Shown here piece by piece: positions 53,229 to 62,372 of a stretch of DNA of 64,000 nt. The stretch is from Novosphingobium sp. JCM 18896 (GTDB lineage Bacteria; Pseudomonadota; Alphaproteobacteria; Sphingomonadales; Sphingomonadaceae), in NCBI RefSeq assembly GCF_025938095.1, contig NZ_JAPCZF010000012.1, positions 31,281 through 95,280 on the forward strand, in the 5' to 3' direction. Under the pieces are notes generated by a model. The model ran no database searches and was not told the DNA's origin. It worked only from the letters and a program-made list of their open reading frames with translations. The stretch's first letter is position 1; each line of letters starts with the position of its first letter. Position numbers and translations under genes: made by a program.

Positions 53229-56198
53229 TTATGCGACGCGGCTATCCGGCGGGAGATTGAGGGCCTTGCGGCCAGCGGAAGCGGCTGCGCGATCCCAGAG
53301 GAAATCGCCGGAGAAGGCAATATGCTCCCAACCCACGGGGGACGTATGGGCGAGCAGATAATCAGGCACCGCGACCGAGGTTGATCGTAGATGCTGGGCG
53401 GCAGCATCCATGTAGATCGTGTTCCAGTAGACGATCGCGGCGATGACTAGATTGAGGCCGGATGCCCGATATTGTTGCGCCTCATGGCTGCGGTCGATGA
53501 TCCGGCCTTGGCGGAAGGTGTAGATTGCCTGCGTCAGGGCATGGCGTTGTTCGCTGTTGTTGAGACCAGCATGGCATCGCTGGCGCAGATCGGGATTTTC
53601 CAGCCAGTCCAGCATGAACAGGGTTCGCTCGATCTTGCCGATTTCCTGTAGCGCGACGTCGAGTTGGTTCTGCCGTTCGTACGCGGCGAGCTTTCGCAGC
53701 ATGACCGATGGCGCGACATGGCCGGCCTTGATCGAGCCGACGAGGCGCAGCACGTCATCCCATTGTTCAGCGATGATGTCGGTGCGGATACGCTTGCCCA
53801 TTAGCGGGGCGATGGCCGGATAGGCCTTAACCGGCGCGATCGGCGCGAGGCGCCGGTCTGGAAAGTCGCGCAGGCGCGGGCAGAAGCGAAATCCCAGCAT
53901 CGCGCACAGGGCGAAGACATGATCGGTCGCCCCGCCAGTGTCGGTGTAATGCTCGACGATTTTCAGATCGGTGCCGTGGCTGGTGAGGCCGTCGAGAACA
54001 TAGGGTGCCTCATGCGTCGCGGCAGAGATCACGTTGACGTGGTAAGGCGCACGCTGGTCGGAAACATGAGTGTAGAAGCTGAAGCCATGATCGACGCCAT
54101 AGCGGGCGTTGATATCGCCGCCCGATGCACCGCGCTTCGCGCCCCTGAAGAACTGGCCATCGGAACTGGACGTTGTGCCGTCGCCCCATACGCGCGAGAA
54201 TGGCAGGCGGTGATGCGCGTTGATGAGCACGGCCAGCGCCGCGCAGTAGCTGTCGTCGCGGATATAGGCGTCATGGGTCCACAGGAGCTGGTCGCGCGTC
54301 ACGCCCTGGCTCGCGGCAGCCATGCGCGACAGGCCGAGATTGGTGGCATCCGCAAGGATGGTGGCGAGCAGCGCGTTTTCGTTGGGGCACGCTTCGCCGG
54401 TGCGCAGGTTCGTGAATGCAGCAAGAAAGCCGGTTTCCTGCGCCACTTCATGCAGCAGCTCGGTGATGCGGATGCGGGGCATCATCGCATCGAGCCGGTC
54501 AGCCAGCGCTTCGGCATCGGGCATCGCGATCGTGCGAACCGGGGATATCTGGAGGCGGCCGTCGCGGAACCGCACACCCTCCAGAGCGTCGCGCTTCAGG
54601 CGCTGGGCAAATTTCTTCAGTCGCCAGTCCAGTTCGCGGCCCCGTTGTTCGAGCCATTCGCTGGCTGTGGGTGGCAGACCAAGAGCCGACACGATTGGCT
54701 TCGCCTTCGGTTCGCTGAGCAGGTAGCTGTCGAACTGGCGGTATCCCGCCGATCGCTCCACCCAGACATCCCCCGAACGCAACTTGTTGCGCAGATGCGC
54801 GATCGTTGCGATTTCCCAGAGCCGCCGGTTGATCTTGCCGTTATCGCCAACGACGATTTTTCGCCATTCTTTACGGAAGGGCATCGGAGCGTCGGTAGGA
54901 AGATCGCGTTTGCCCGACCTGTTGAGGTCGCGCAGCATTTCGATGGCAGCGATCGTTTTCGCACTGCCCTTTCCGGCCCTGAACTGGAGCGTCTCAAGCA
55001 GGTCGGGGGCGAACTTGCGTAACGTCGCATAGCGGTCGGCCGCGACCGTCAGCGGATCGAGGTTGGCGGTTTCCGCGATGCTCGCCACTTCCGGCCTCGC
55101 CTTCATCAGGGTGTTCCACCCGACCGATGCGTCCAGGACCTCAATTGGATCTTCGCCAGTATCGACCGCATCGGTCAGCGCATCGATCGTTCTGCGAAAG
55201 ATCAGCATCAGCCGCGCCACGTTCTTCGATGTGGCGGCATAGCTACGCGCCTGGGCATTCTTCGCGCGGGTGAAGATGCTGCCGATCAGCTTGTCCGCCA
55301 TCTCCAGAGCGCTGTCGGTCAGCTGCTCTTCAAGATCGAGCAGGAAGGCAACCAGCGTGGCGCGCCGCCGGGAGGGAACGTATCGCTCGATCATATAGGC
55401 AGGCGATGCACGGCCTTCCCGGACATATTGCCGGAAGCGGTCCGCGTGGATGCGGCCAGCCACGTCCGGGGAGATGCCGATCTTCCGCACTTGCCGCAGG
55501 CGGTCGAGAATCTGGCGGATATGATCGGGCCTTGCCGCGATGGGAATGGTCTTGAGCGAAGCGAGCTGGCTCATGCCCCCGGCGTCGTCAAAGAGCTGGT
55601 CGAGGGCGTGGACCTGTTCAGCGCTGAGATCGTCGATCAGGGCATAGGCGGCTTGCTTGCGGGCACGCGCGCGCCCCGCGCTGCTGGCACGCTCGATGGT
55701 GGAGATGGACGGCAGCAGAATCCGGGCCTCACGAAGGGCGGTGACAACACCGGTCGCTATCGTCATCCCCTTGTCGGTCGCCCATGCCGTTTTCGTGGCC
55801 GCTTCGATCATGAACGGAATATCGGCACGCGTCGGCCCTCGCAGTCCCAAGCGCGCGGCTAGCTCGCGAGCATGGTCCGTCATGGTCTGGTCCCTCGCCG
55901 CATAGTCAGCCAGATCCGTGACGCGCAGGCCAAGCTGTTCTGCGACGAAGGCGGCGAGATCATGGGGCATCGCTCCCCTGTTCTGTATCAACTGCGCCAG
56001 TGTGATGCCCGGGTGGCGCAAGAGCGCGAGTTGCAGCGCGACGCCCAACTGGTTCCGTCGTTCCCGTCGCGCGCCGATGATCTCGATGTCCGCAGGCTCG
56101 AAGGTGTAGAGCCGAGCCAAGTGGTCGCGATCGGTCGGGATGGCAAGGATCTGATTGCGCTCGCTCTCGGTCAGGAGTTGATGCTTGCGCTTCGTCAT
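53229..56198 (-). CDS. tnpA: Tn3-family transposase
   Basis: A 989-residue protein, the usual length for Tn3-type TnpA. The N-terminal MTKRKHQLLTESERNQILAI is the DNA-binding start of the family. The C-terminal half carries the catalytic domain, with a conserved HTYDRV-like region here read as GVDHGFSFYTHVSDQRAPYH, and the late NTIYMDAAAQHL and PVGWEHIAFSGDFLW. The start at 56198 is chosen because upstream codons enter the res region. It catalyses replicative transposition at the element's 38-bp ends. It appears intact. Confidence 0.93.
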   Translation of the reverse strand: MTKRKHQLLTESERNQILAIPTDRDHLARLYTFEPADIEIIGARRERRNQLGVALQLALLRHPGITLAQLIQNRGAMPHDLAAFVAEQLGLRVTDLADYAARDQTMTDHARELAARLGLRGPTRADIPFMIEAATKTAWATDKGMTIATGVVTALREARILLPSISTIERASSAGRARARKQAAYALIDDLSAEQVHALDQLFDDAGGMSQLASLKTIPIAARPDHIRQILDRLRQVRKIGISPDVAGRIHADRFRQYVREGRASPAYMIERYVPSRRRATLVAFLLDLEEQLTDSALEMADKLIGSIFTRAKNAQARSYAATSKNVARLMLIFRRTIDALTDAVDTGEDPIEVLDASVGWNTLMKARPEVASIAETANLDPLTVAADRYATLRKFAPDLLETLQFRAGKGSAKTIAAIEMLRDLNRSGKRDLPTDAPMPFRKEWRKIVVGDNGKINRRLWEIATIAHLRNKLRSGDVWVERSAGYRQFDSYLLSEPKAKPIVSALGLPPTASEWLEQRGRELDWRLKKFAQRLKRDALEGVRFRDGRLQISPVRTIAMPDAEALADRLDAMMPRIRITELLHEVAQETGFLAAFTNLRTGEACPNENALLATILADATNLGLSRMAAASQGVTRDQLLWTHDAYIRDDSYCAALAVLINAHHRLPFSRVWGDGTTSSSDGQFFRGAKRGASGGDINARYGVDHGFSFYTHVSDQRAPYHVNVISAATHEAPYVLDGLTSHGTDLKIVEHYTDTGGATDHVFALCAMLGFRFCPRLRDFPDRRLAPIAPVKAYPAIAPLMGKRIRTDIIAEQWDDVLRLVGSIKAGHVAPSVMLRKLAAYERQNQLDVALQEIGKIERTLFMLDWLENPDLRQRCHAGLNNSEQRHALTQAIYTFRQGRIIDRSHEAQQYRASGLNLVIAAIVYWNTIYMDAAAQHLRSTSVAVPDYLLAHTSPVGWEHIAFSGDFLWDRAAASAGRKALNLPPDSRVA

Positions 56199-56338
56199 GC
56201 CGATTCCCGTCCACAAAAGGTCAACTGCGCCTATGGACAGCCATGAGTAAAGAGACATAGTATGTGGACGGCTATGGGCGGGGTGAAGCGGTCGCCCTTC
56301 AGAGCGTCCACAGAACGACCGTTTGGGAGACACGATAG
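56199..56338. promoter_or_regulatory. Putative res site and divergent tnpA/tnpR promoters
   Basis: The 140-bp gap between tnpA and tnpR holds CGTCCACA at 56208-56215 and 56305-56312 and the reverse TGTGGACG at 56263-56270. These short inverted and repeated motifs suit resolvase-binding subsites, where TnpR would both resolve cointegrates and repress transcription. Confidence 0.6.
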
Positions 56339-56908
56339 ATGGGCGGCATTCTGGGCTACGCCCGCGTCAGCACCGGCGATCAGGATGTGGCGGGCCAGAC
56401 CATGCGACTGGAGAATGCCGGCGCCATCAAGGTGTTCACCGATGTAATATCGGGAAAAAGCATGGAGCGGCCTGGACTGGCCGAACTGATCGCCTATGCC
56501 CGCAAGGGTGACACGCTCGCCGTGGTCCGCCTCGATCGGCTTGGGCGTTCGCTGACTGAACTGCTCGCCACAGTCGAAACTTTGCGCAGCCAAGGCATCG
56601 CCCTCCTGAGTCTTGAGGAAAAAATCGACACCTCGTCGGCCGCCGGCGAACTCATCTTCCATGTGTTCGGAGCTATCGCCCATTTCGAGCGGCGGCTAAT
56701 CTCTGAGCGGACCCGCGATGGGATCGCCGCTGCACGCGCCAAGGGCAAGCAGCCTGGCCGTCAGCCGCTCGACATGTCCAAGGTGGATGCGGCCATCAAA
56801 CTGGTCGAAGCCCGTATCTCGCCGACAGAGGCAGCACGGCAACTCGGCATCGGCAGATCCACCATCTATCGCGAAATGCGCCGCCTTGGCGTGGAAAGGC
56901 CTGCCTGA
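56339..56908 (+). CDS. tnpR: Tn3-family serine resolvase
   Basis: A 189-residue serine recombinase. The catalytic serine lies in GYARVSTGDQD near residue 11, with the conserved arginines in VVRLDRLGRSLTELL and HFERRLISERTRDGI. A C-terminal helix-turn-helix (TEAARQLGIGRSTIYREMRR) binds DNA. It resolves cointegrates at res. The next gene starts directly after its stop, so the passenger gene is cotranscribed with it. Confidence 0.93.
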   Translation: MGGILGYARVSTGDQDVAGQTMRLENAGAIKVFTDVISGKSMERPGLAELIAYARKGDTLAVVRLDRLGRSLTELLATVETLRSQGIALLSLEEKIDTSSAAGELIFHVFGAIAHFERRLISERTRDGIAAARAKGKQPGRQPLDMSKVDAAIKLVEARISPTEAARQLGIGRSTIYREMRRLGVERPA

Positions 56909-58282
56909 ATGTCCAGATTGAAATCTGCTCACGATCTGTCCGGGCTGATGAAATATGCGGATCGTGCTCCGTGGGACGAGGCGATGGATGAAATGCTGTC
57001 CGCGCATCTCGGTCCGGCATGTGAAGCGACCGGCCTCGAACCCGACGCCATATTCGAGATCATCGGTGATCATTGGCAAGGGCCGCTATGGGGCTGCGCC
57101 TTTGAAGATCTGCTGACACAGGAACTGGAACCTGACGGTCGCAATCTGGTCGATGACTATCTCAAGCGCCGAGGCTGGAACGAGAAGGCGCCGAACAAGG
57201 CCTATATGCGCGCGCTGCGGGATACGATGATGTCGCTCTATGAGGTTAGCGAGGTCGTCCCCGGTCAGTCGATGACCTTGCGTGATCTGTTGCGGGATGT
57301 TGCGCCAGTCACGGTCCGCGAACACGGCGCGACACAGACCCTCGTCAACTGGGACAAGATCGCTGCACGGGTTGTCGATGTGAACGGTCGCCATGGCATC
57401 TCGGGCGCGCTGTTGCCGTTCAGCGCTGATGGCGCCCTACAACTGATCGACGCGTTTGGCCGGCTTGCGGACGATGCAAAGGACACCTCCGAACTAAACC
57501 AGACCGACCGGGATGCTATTTTACGGGCATCAGGCCCGATGTTCACGAACATGTGGCTGCTCGATTGTCTGGGCAAAGCCATGCCTGGCACCATGCCGGA
57601 TATGGTCAACGCCGATGGCGATGATCTTGTGTTCCACCGCATCGTCTTCCCCCTGGCCAAGGGCGTGATCGGCAAGAGCGTGGTTCGCAGGCTGAACGCG
57701 GCACAATGGCTGGAGCCTGCCAGCGACACATTCTGGAACTGGCTGGTGCCGGTGACGAAGAAGAGAAAACCACGAACGGCCAAAGGCGGGCAGGCTTTTG
57801 TGACGACCATGGAGGACGGCACACCCGTTTTCGCCAATGTCGAGTTGGCGGGACGCAAACTGATCGTTGAGGTCAATAGTGCCGCCCGTGCGGAGAAAGC
57901 GATTGCGCAAATGGGCGAATGGCTTGGTGATTGCGTGAGCACACCTATGACCGAAATCCGGACTCTGGCCCAGTTCATGGCTGATGACGCCGCCCGCGCT
58001 CCGCAGGAAGAGCCGCTCGATATCCCGCCGGACGAAATGGAGCGCATCGTTCATGATATGCTGACACGCGAATATACCAAAACGCTTGATGAAGCGGTGC
58101 CTGCCCTTGGCAACAAGACGCCGCGCGCTCTGGCCCGCACGAAGGCTGGCCGGGCGAAAGTGGCCGACTGGCTCAAATATATAGAGAAAGGCGCAGCAAA
58201 ATCCGGGGTCGGCGAGCCAATGGCTACCTATGATTTTACGTGGATGTGGCAAGAGCTGGGCATCATCGGCCTCCGCAGGTGA
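56909..58282 (+). CDS. Tn3 passenger protein of unknown function
   Basis: A 457-residue soluble protein starting immediately after the tnpR stop. No signal peptide or membrane helix is seen. Its sequence includes EAMDEMLSAHLGPACEATGL near the start and a C-terminal DEAVPALGNKTPRALARTKAGRAKVADWL, reminiscent of the short ALGGKTP-type motif seen at the ends of several MbcA/SEC-C-linked proteins. I cannot assign a function. Its place inside the transposon, ahead of the right repeat, shows it travels with the element and may benefit the host or the transposon. Confidence 0.75.
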   Translation: MSRLKSAHDLSGLMKYADRAPWDEAMDEMLSAHLGPACEATGLEPDAIFEIIGDHWQGPLWGCAFEDLLTQELEPDGRNLVDDYLKRRGWNEKAPNKAYMRALRDTMMSLYEVSEVVPGQSMTLRDLLRDVAPVTVREHGATQTLVNWDKIAARVVDVNGRHGISGALLPFSADGALQLIDAFGRLADDAKDTSELNQTDRDAILRASGPMFTNMWLLDCLGKAMPGTMPDMVNADGDDLVFHRIVFPLAKGVIGKSVVRRLNAAQWLEPASDTFWNWLVPVTKKRKPRTAKGGQAFVTTMEDGTPVFANVELAGRKLIVEVNSAARAEKAIAQMGEWLGDCVSTPMTEIRTLAQFMADDAARAPQEEPLDIPPDEMERIVHDMLTREYTKTLDEAVPALGNKTPRALARTKAGRAKVADWLKYIEKGAAKSGVGEPMATYDFTWMWQELGIIGLRR

Positions 58283-58314
58283 TGCCCTTGCACGCCGTTC
58301 CGGTATTGTTCGTC

Positions 58315-58352
58315 CTTAGCGTTGCTTGGCGTACCTCCCACGCTATGCCCTC
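58315..58352 (-). repeat. Right terminal inverted repeat of the Tn3-family element
   Basis: 38 bp, the reverse complement of the left end apart from four differences. The stop of the truncated ispH frame falls inside it. Confidence 0.85.
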
Positions 58353-58531
58353 TGAAGGAATACGGATCTCGAACGCTCCACCTCGCCGACGATCGCTCCA
58401 TTGCGAAAGATCGTGCGGCGGGCAAAGACGGGAGAGCCGTGACGAGCGAATGCATGCTCAACCGCCTCGATCGTACGATCTGCGCCGATACAAAAGTCGC
58501 GCGGACTGGCAAGCAGCAGGACTCGCTGCAT
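58353..58531 (-). pseudogene. Truncated ispH (lytB)-like gene, 5' fragment only
   Basis: The frame reads MQRVLLLASPRDFCIGADRT and continues IEAVEHAFARHGSPVFARRT, the N-terminus of 4-hydroxy-3-methylbut-2-enyl diphosphate reductase (isoprenoid MEP pathway), including the first Fe-S cysteine. It is cut after about 60 codons by the transposon's right end. The rest of the gene is not on the other side of the element. It was probably a second ispH copy, since the enzyme is normally essential. Confidence 0.75.
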
Positions 58532-58573
58532 ACCCCAGACTGCGCCGAAGCCGTCTTCGCTTTTGTCAGGCAT

Positions 58574-59214
58574 TATATCTCACCGGCATAAGACTGGCGA
58601 TGTTTGTCGCTACCGCAATTGTCCCTTTAGGACAGGTTGCATCAGCACAACTCTTGCTCGACTTGCGCCACCGCATGTCCTAGCTTTCCGGCGGGCAGCA
58701 GCGATGTGACAATGAAATGTCACCCCCCAATCCTATCGACTTTTGGTAACAAACCAGACGGTTCGCTTCCAAAGCGCGCGCATTGCTTCAGATGATCAAC
58801 CCAGCAGTGCCTACGTCTGGATGCTGAGAAGGTAACGTGACCGATTACGGGCATGGTAGTGCTTCTCGTAAATCCGCCCGGACCAGTTCCGGACGATGGC
58901 CGACCGCTGGGGACGGCTTCCAGCCGCGCGGCGGACCGAAGGCCCCAGAGTTGCGGAGGACCGGAGCGGACGGGCTAATTTGAACGCGAAGCGGGCGCGC
59001 GGAGCCGCCGCCAGGCGGCGGGGAAATCAGTTCGAACGCGATGGTTTGTGCCGCGCGGCGCGCCGTCCCAGGTCCGGGCCGGAGCACTGGAACGGTTCAG
59101 GAGGACAACTGGAAGGAAACCCATATTGACCGGGCGACAGGCGCCGCGATGATCCCGATACGGGATGATCCACGCTGTTTCATAAGCGCTGGAAAGACGC
59201 TAAATCTCAACGGG
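58574..59214. other. Region without a recognised gene
   Basis: About 640 bp between the ispH fragment and the small CxxC protein. The frames present are arginine- and glycine-rich, low in complexity or lack family features. The right part is very GC-rich. Confidence 0.55.
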
Positions 59215-59436
59215 ATGGGGGATCAGAAAAGCATTTTGGACAGCGTGAGGCGGCTGATCGAGCAGCTGGCACCGACACCCGTGTGCGAGGCCTGCATTGC
59301 CGAGCGCCTCAAGCTCGCGCCCGGCAAACCCGTCGAACGCCACACCCACGAACTTGCCGGGATCGACGGTTTCGAGCGTGATCGCGATGCATGCGCGCTG
59401 TGCGGCCAGACCAAGAGCGTCATTCGCAAGCACTGA
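59215..59436 (+). CDS. Small CxxC-containing protein, unknown function
   Basis: A 73-residue protein, MGDQKSILDSVRRLIEQLAP, with two cysteine pairs: CEACIAERL in the middle and CALCGQTKSV near the end, suggesting a zinc-ribbon-like fold. The leader is weak (ACGGG before ATG). A strong hairpin terminator follows about 100 bp later, supporting a real transcript. Similar short zinc-binding proteins occur in sphingomonads, often near MucR, but no function is known to me. Confidence 0.6.
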   Translation: MGDQKSILDSVRRLIEQLAPTPVCEACIAERLKLAPGKPVERHTHELAGIDGFERDRDACALCGQTKSVIRKH

Positions 59437-59536
59437 TCGCGCGGGAGGCCGGGAACCATCACGGCGGCTGATGCGTAGTAGGACAAACGGCCGCCGCTCC
59501 CTTTCCCCCCGTTTAGCGGCCGCCGATATTCCCCTA

Positions 59537-59565
59537 GCCCTCGCCGAAAGGCGAGGGCTTTTCTT
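59537..59565 (+). terminator. Rho-independent terminator
   Basis: A 9-bp perfect GC-rich stem (59537-59545 with 59550-59558) with a GAAA tetraloop, followed by TTTTCTT. It would end transcripts from the small CxxC gene. Confidence 0.85.
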
Positions 59566-59674
59566 ATCTGGGAGCACCTGCCGCGCTTTCTTTCGAGCGC
59601 AGGATGCCGCCGGGTCAGGCATTACGCGAGGCGCACGGGCCGCGCCCGTGCGCCTCGCATGTGGCCCCCGTGTC

Positions 59675-60175
59675 TTATTCGCTGGCAGCGGGTTTCGGCG
59701 CGCGCTTGGTGGCCGGCTCGGCCGCACTCTTGGCCTTGGGCGCGACCTTGGTGCTGGGCTTACGGCCGAGGCCGATCTTCTTGGCGAGGCCGCGGCGCAT
59801 CTCTGCATAGCTCTCGGCGACCATCGGATAGTCGGCCTTGAGGCCATAGCGTGCACGGTAGTCGGCGGGCGTCAGGCCGTGCGTCGACAGGTGGCGCTTG
59901 AGGGTCTTGTAGGGCTTGCCGTCGATCATCGATATCAGATGATCTTTCGATGCAAGCGAGCGGCGCACCGACACGGCGGGCGTAAATTCTTCGGTCGCAG
60001 GAGCTGCTTCTTGCGCGGCCTGGGGCGCGGCAAGATTGGTCACGGCACCATGCATGGTCTGGAGAAAGGTAGGAACTTCTTCGGCCGACGCACGCGTGTT
60101 CGGATTGGACAACCAGGCGATCGTAAGCTCGGTCGCGAGATCCAGAAGGGTGCTGTCGATTTGTTCTTCGGCCAT
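59675..60175 (-). CDS. MucR family transcriptional regulator
   Basis: A 166-residue Ros/MucR-type zinc-finger regulator. The core SLASKDHLISMIDGKPYKTL is followed by KRHLSTHGLTPADYRARYGL and DYPMVAESYAEMRRGLAKK, the family signature, and a basic Ala/Lys/Pro tail. MucR proteins bind AT-rich DNA and silence or control many alphaproteobacterial genes, including horizontally acquired ones. The first zinc cysteine of the classic Ros finger is not seen in the expected place; many MucR relatives of this type lack it. It has no obvious operon partner. Confidence 0.88.
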   Translation of the reverse strand: MAEEQIDSTLLDLATELTIAWLSNPNTRASAEEVPTFLQTMHGAVTNLAAPQAAQEAAPATEEFTPAVSVRRSLASKDHLISMIDGKPYKTLKRHLSTHGLTPADYRARYGLKADYPMVAESYAEMRRGLAKKIGLGRKPSTKVAPKAKSAAEPATKRAPKPAASE

Positions 60176-60375
60176 GCAAATAACTCCATTTCGGATTGAA
60201 ACTCCTAAACGCTATATTGCGACGTCAATCAATCTTCTTGTGCGAGGCGGCATTGGTCTTTTGCCCCAAAAAACCGCCGCGCGAGCCGCATCAGCGGCGA
60301 GCGGGGCGGCCGAAAGTTCCGCCTGTTTTATGCGAAGATAAGAGGGTGGCGCGACCCCGCGCCACCCTCCGGCAA

Positions 60376-61562
60376 TCACGCGGCCAAAGGCTGCCGCGGC
60401 TCGCGGTTCTTCCCGGCTTCATCCTCGCCGGGCGCCTCGCACGACATCGCTTCACGTGCGCCTTCGACGATCCCAGCCGCCACAACCGAGCCCACGCCGC
60501 CGCGCGTCGTGTAGGCCGAGGGCGGGAAAGCCATCCAACGCGGCACCCAGCCCTCGACTTTCTCGCGGCCATCGGCCCCCGCGAGATGCGCCTCGATGAT
60601 GCCCTTCAAGGTCTTGCCTTTCTCCTTGGCATTTCCCTCCGCGACCTGCGCGCCGGCGACTGCATCGACGGCAAGGCTTCCAGCGTGGAGGGTTTCGCCC
60701 ATGACAACGGCGAGCACGGCCATGACGTCCTCGTCGCCGAGCGACATCAGTCGCAGGAACAGTCCGGCGAGACGGAAGCCATCGCCGTTGCCGCCCGTCA
60801 CGCGCGGCTCGTCGTCGGCCAAGCCGAGCAGGCGCAGAATCTTGAGCCGGGCGAGGTCGAATTCGGCCTCGGACTTGGACTCCGCAACGCTCTGCGAGAC
60901 CCATCGTCGCGCGTAGCCTGCGGCTCGGGCCTGACAGTCCAGAGCGCCGAGCCAACGACGGCGTGCGCGACCATGAGCCGCAGTGCCACGCCCGGTGCCC
61001 CGAGCAGCGCAGCCCGCGTCGCTGCGTGTCTATGCAGATCGATATAGGTGCAGAGATTGGCCGTGACCTCGGCGCGCGCGGGCTTTGCGGCGGGCTCGCC
61101 ACCCTCGCCCTTCTCGACTGCCCGGCCCTCCTTCTGACTGACATAGCCTTCGTGGAAGGTGACCTCGCCGCTCTGCGCCACGTCGATGTAGACACGCCTG
61201 CCCTTGCGCTTGGCCGCCTTCTGGTGCTGCCAGAGGTGGAACCATTCCCCGCGCGGCACGACGACGACCTCGCGCCACACCTCGTCGAGATAGGCGGCGC
61301 GGCGCGCCTCGATCGCCTCGTCCTGCTTGGCCCAGAAAGCATCGGCATCGGCGAAATAGGCATCCTCGCCGAAGAGGTCAGCCACCTGCGCCATGCCCTC
61401 GGGATCGAACAGCGCGAAGTGCAGCGGGACCGACTGCCCGCCGAGCAGCAAGGACTTGAGGCCTTGGCCCATGGGAGCGCGCTTCTTGGGATCGTCCACG
61501 AGCGCCAGCCGTTCGCGCTGGCGCGCCTTGCTCGGCAGACCTGCGAACCAACAAGCGCGCAC
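60376..61562 (-). pseudogene. ParB-family protein remnant (truncated, frameshifted, internally deleted)
   Basis: Two frames together match the C-terminal half of the large plasmid-type ParB-like proteins of alphaproteobacteria. The first reads VPLHFALFDPEGM, PRGEWFHLWQH, YIDLHRHAATRAALLGAPGV and TVRPEPQATRDD, then loses frame near 60900. The second resumes with ESKSEAEFDLARLKIL and VTGGNGDGF, then VEGWVPRWMAFPPSAYT. About one missing base explains the shift. A further stretch of some 40-50 residues before NAKEKGKTLKGI seems absent, and the N-terminal ParB/sulfiredoxin-like domain is gone. It is probably non-functional and marks plasmid-derived DNA. Confidence 0.7.
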
Positions 61563-61628
61563 ACGTACATCAGCCCTTGCAAGGCAAGCTCCACTTTTCG
61601 AACCGATCTGCCGGGACTTCCATAACCA

Positions 61629-62372
61629 TCAAGGACGATCGAAAAAATCGACGCGGCCAGTCGCGATCTCATAGTAAGCGCCCACCACTTTGAGACGGCC
61701 TTCGGCTTGGGGCTTTAACATCAACGGATCGCTTTCGTTGCGCATGACATCGACCACACGGCGAACATTCTGCTTGATCGCGTTCTGTGTCGAATCCCCT
61801 GGTTGGCCACGAGCTGCAAGGACTGCGGGAATGATGGGCTCTATCATATTGTCAATCGCACCGGGAAAACGCGCATTGCTAGATACCACTTCCATCGCGG
61901 CCTTCACAGCACCACAAGCCTCATGCCCCATGACAACGACCAGCGGCACGCCGAGAACGGCAACAGCGTATTCGATCGATCCCATGGCCACAGTGTCGAC
62001 CGTGTTGCCGGCGTTCCTGATGATGAACAATTCGCCAAGCCCGCGCCCAAACAGGAGCTCAGGCGGCACGCGGCTATCCGAGCAGGTTACATAGGCCACA
62101 AACGGCGACTGACCGCGCGCCAACTCGAGGCGCCGCTGGGCATTGATATCGATGGTGGGCAACTCGTTTCGCAGGAAAGCCTGGTTCCCCTCGATCAGCA
62201 GGTTTAGCGCGCCGTCTGGGGTAAGCGCCGACTTGCCATCTTTGACCGGCGCAGGGCTCAGCGTGCGCCGACGACCTTGAACCGGTTGTCCCGCTGCTGG
62301 CGCTGCAGCAATTGCGACTGCGGTCAGAGCGCCAGCAACCAGACTGCGCCGATTGATGATGGGGCTATGCAT
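61629..62372 (-). CDS. Beta-carbonic anhydrase with a twin-arginine signal
   Basis: A 247-residue protein. The N-terminus INRRSLVAGALTAVAIAAAP is a Tat-type export signal. The zinc ligands and dyad are in TCSDSRVPPE (Cys, Asp, Arg) and GHEACGAVKA (His, Cys), as in beta-class carbonic anhydrases, which interconvert CO2 and bicarbonate. The start at 62372 follows GGAG eight bases upstream and overlaps the end of the TerC gene by 8 bp, so they are probably cotranscribed. An exported beta-class enzyme would act in the periplasm. Confidence 0.91.
   Translation of the reverse strand: MHSPIINRRSLVAGALTAVAIAAAPAAGQPVQGRRRTLSPAPVKDGKSALTPDGALNLLIEGNQAFLRNELPTIDINAQRRLELARGQSPFVAYVTCSDSRVPPELLFGRGLGELFIIRNAGNTVDTVAMGSIEYAVAVLGVPLVVVMGHEACGAVKAAMEVVSSNARFPGAIDNMIEPIIPAVLAARGQPGDSTQNAIKQNVRRVVDVMRNESDPLMLKPQAEGRLKVVGAYYEIATGRVDFFDRP

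Larger units (their letters stand above)
53171..58352. mobile_element. Complete Tn3-family transposon with tnpA, tnpR and a passenger gene
   Basis: The element is bounded by 38-bp inverted repeats at 53171-53208 and 58315-58352 that match at 34 of 38 positions. It holds a full transposase, a divergent serine resolvase, a res region and one passenger gene. No 5-bp target duplication is evident: the left flank AACTA and right flank TGAAG differ, and the two flanks come from unrelated genes (a transposase fragment and an ispH fragment), so a deletion or recombination after insertion is likely. Confidence 0.88.

Noticed and set aside
53919..55022. Plus-strand frame opposite tnpA
   Set aside because: Antisense of an intact transposase; no family features.
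58896..59129. 77-codon plus-strand frame in the gap after the ispH fragment
   Set aside because: Low-complexity Arg/Gly/Ala-rich sequence without a ribosome-binding site or recognisable motif.
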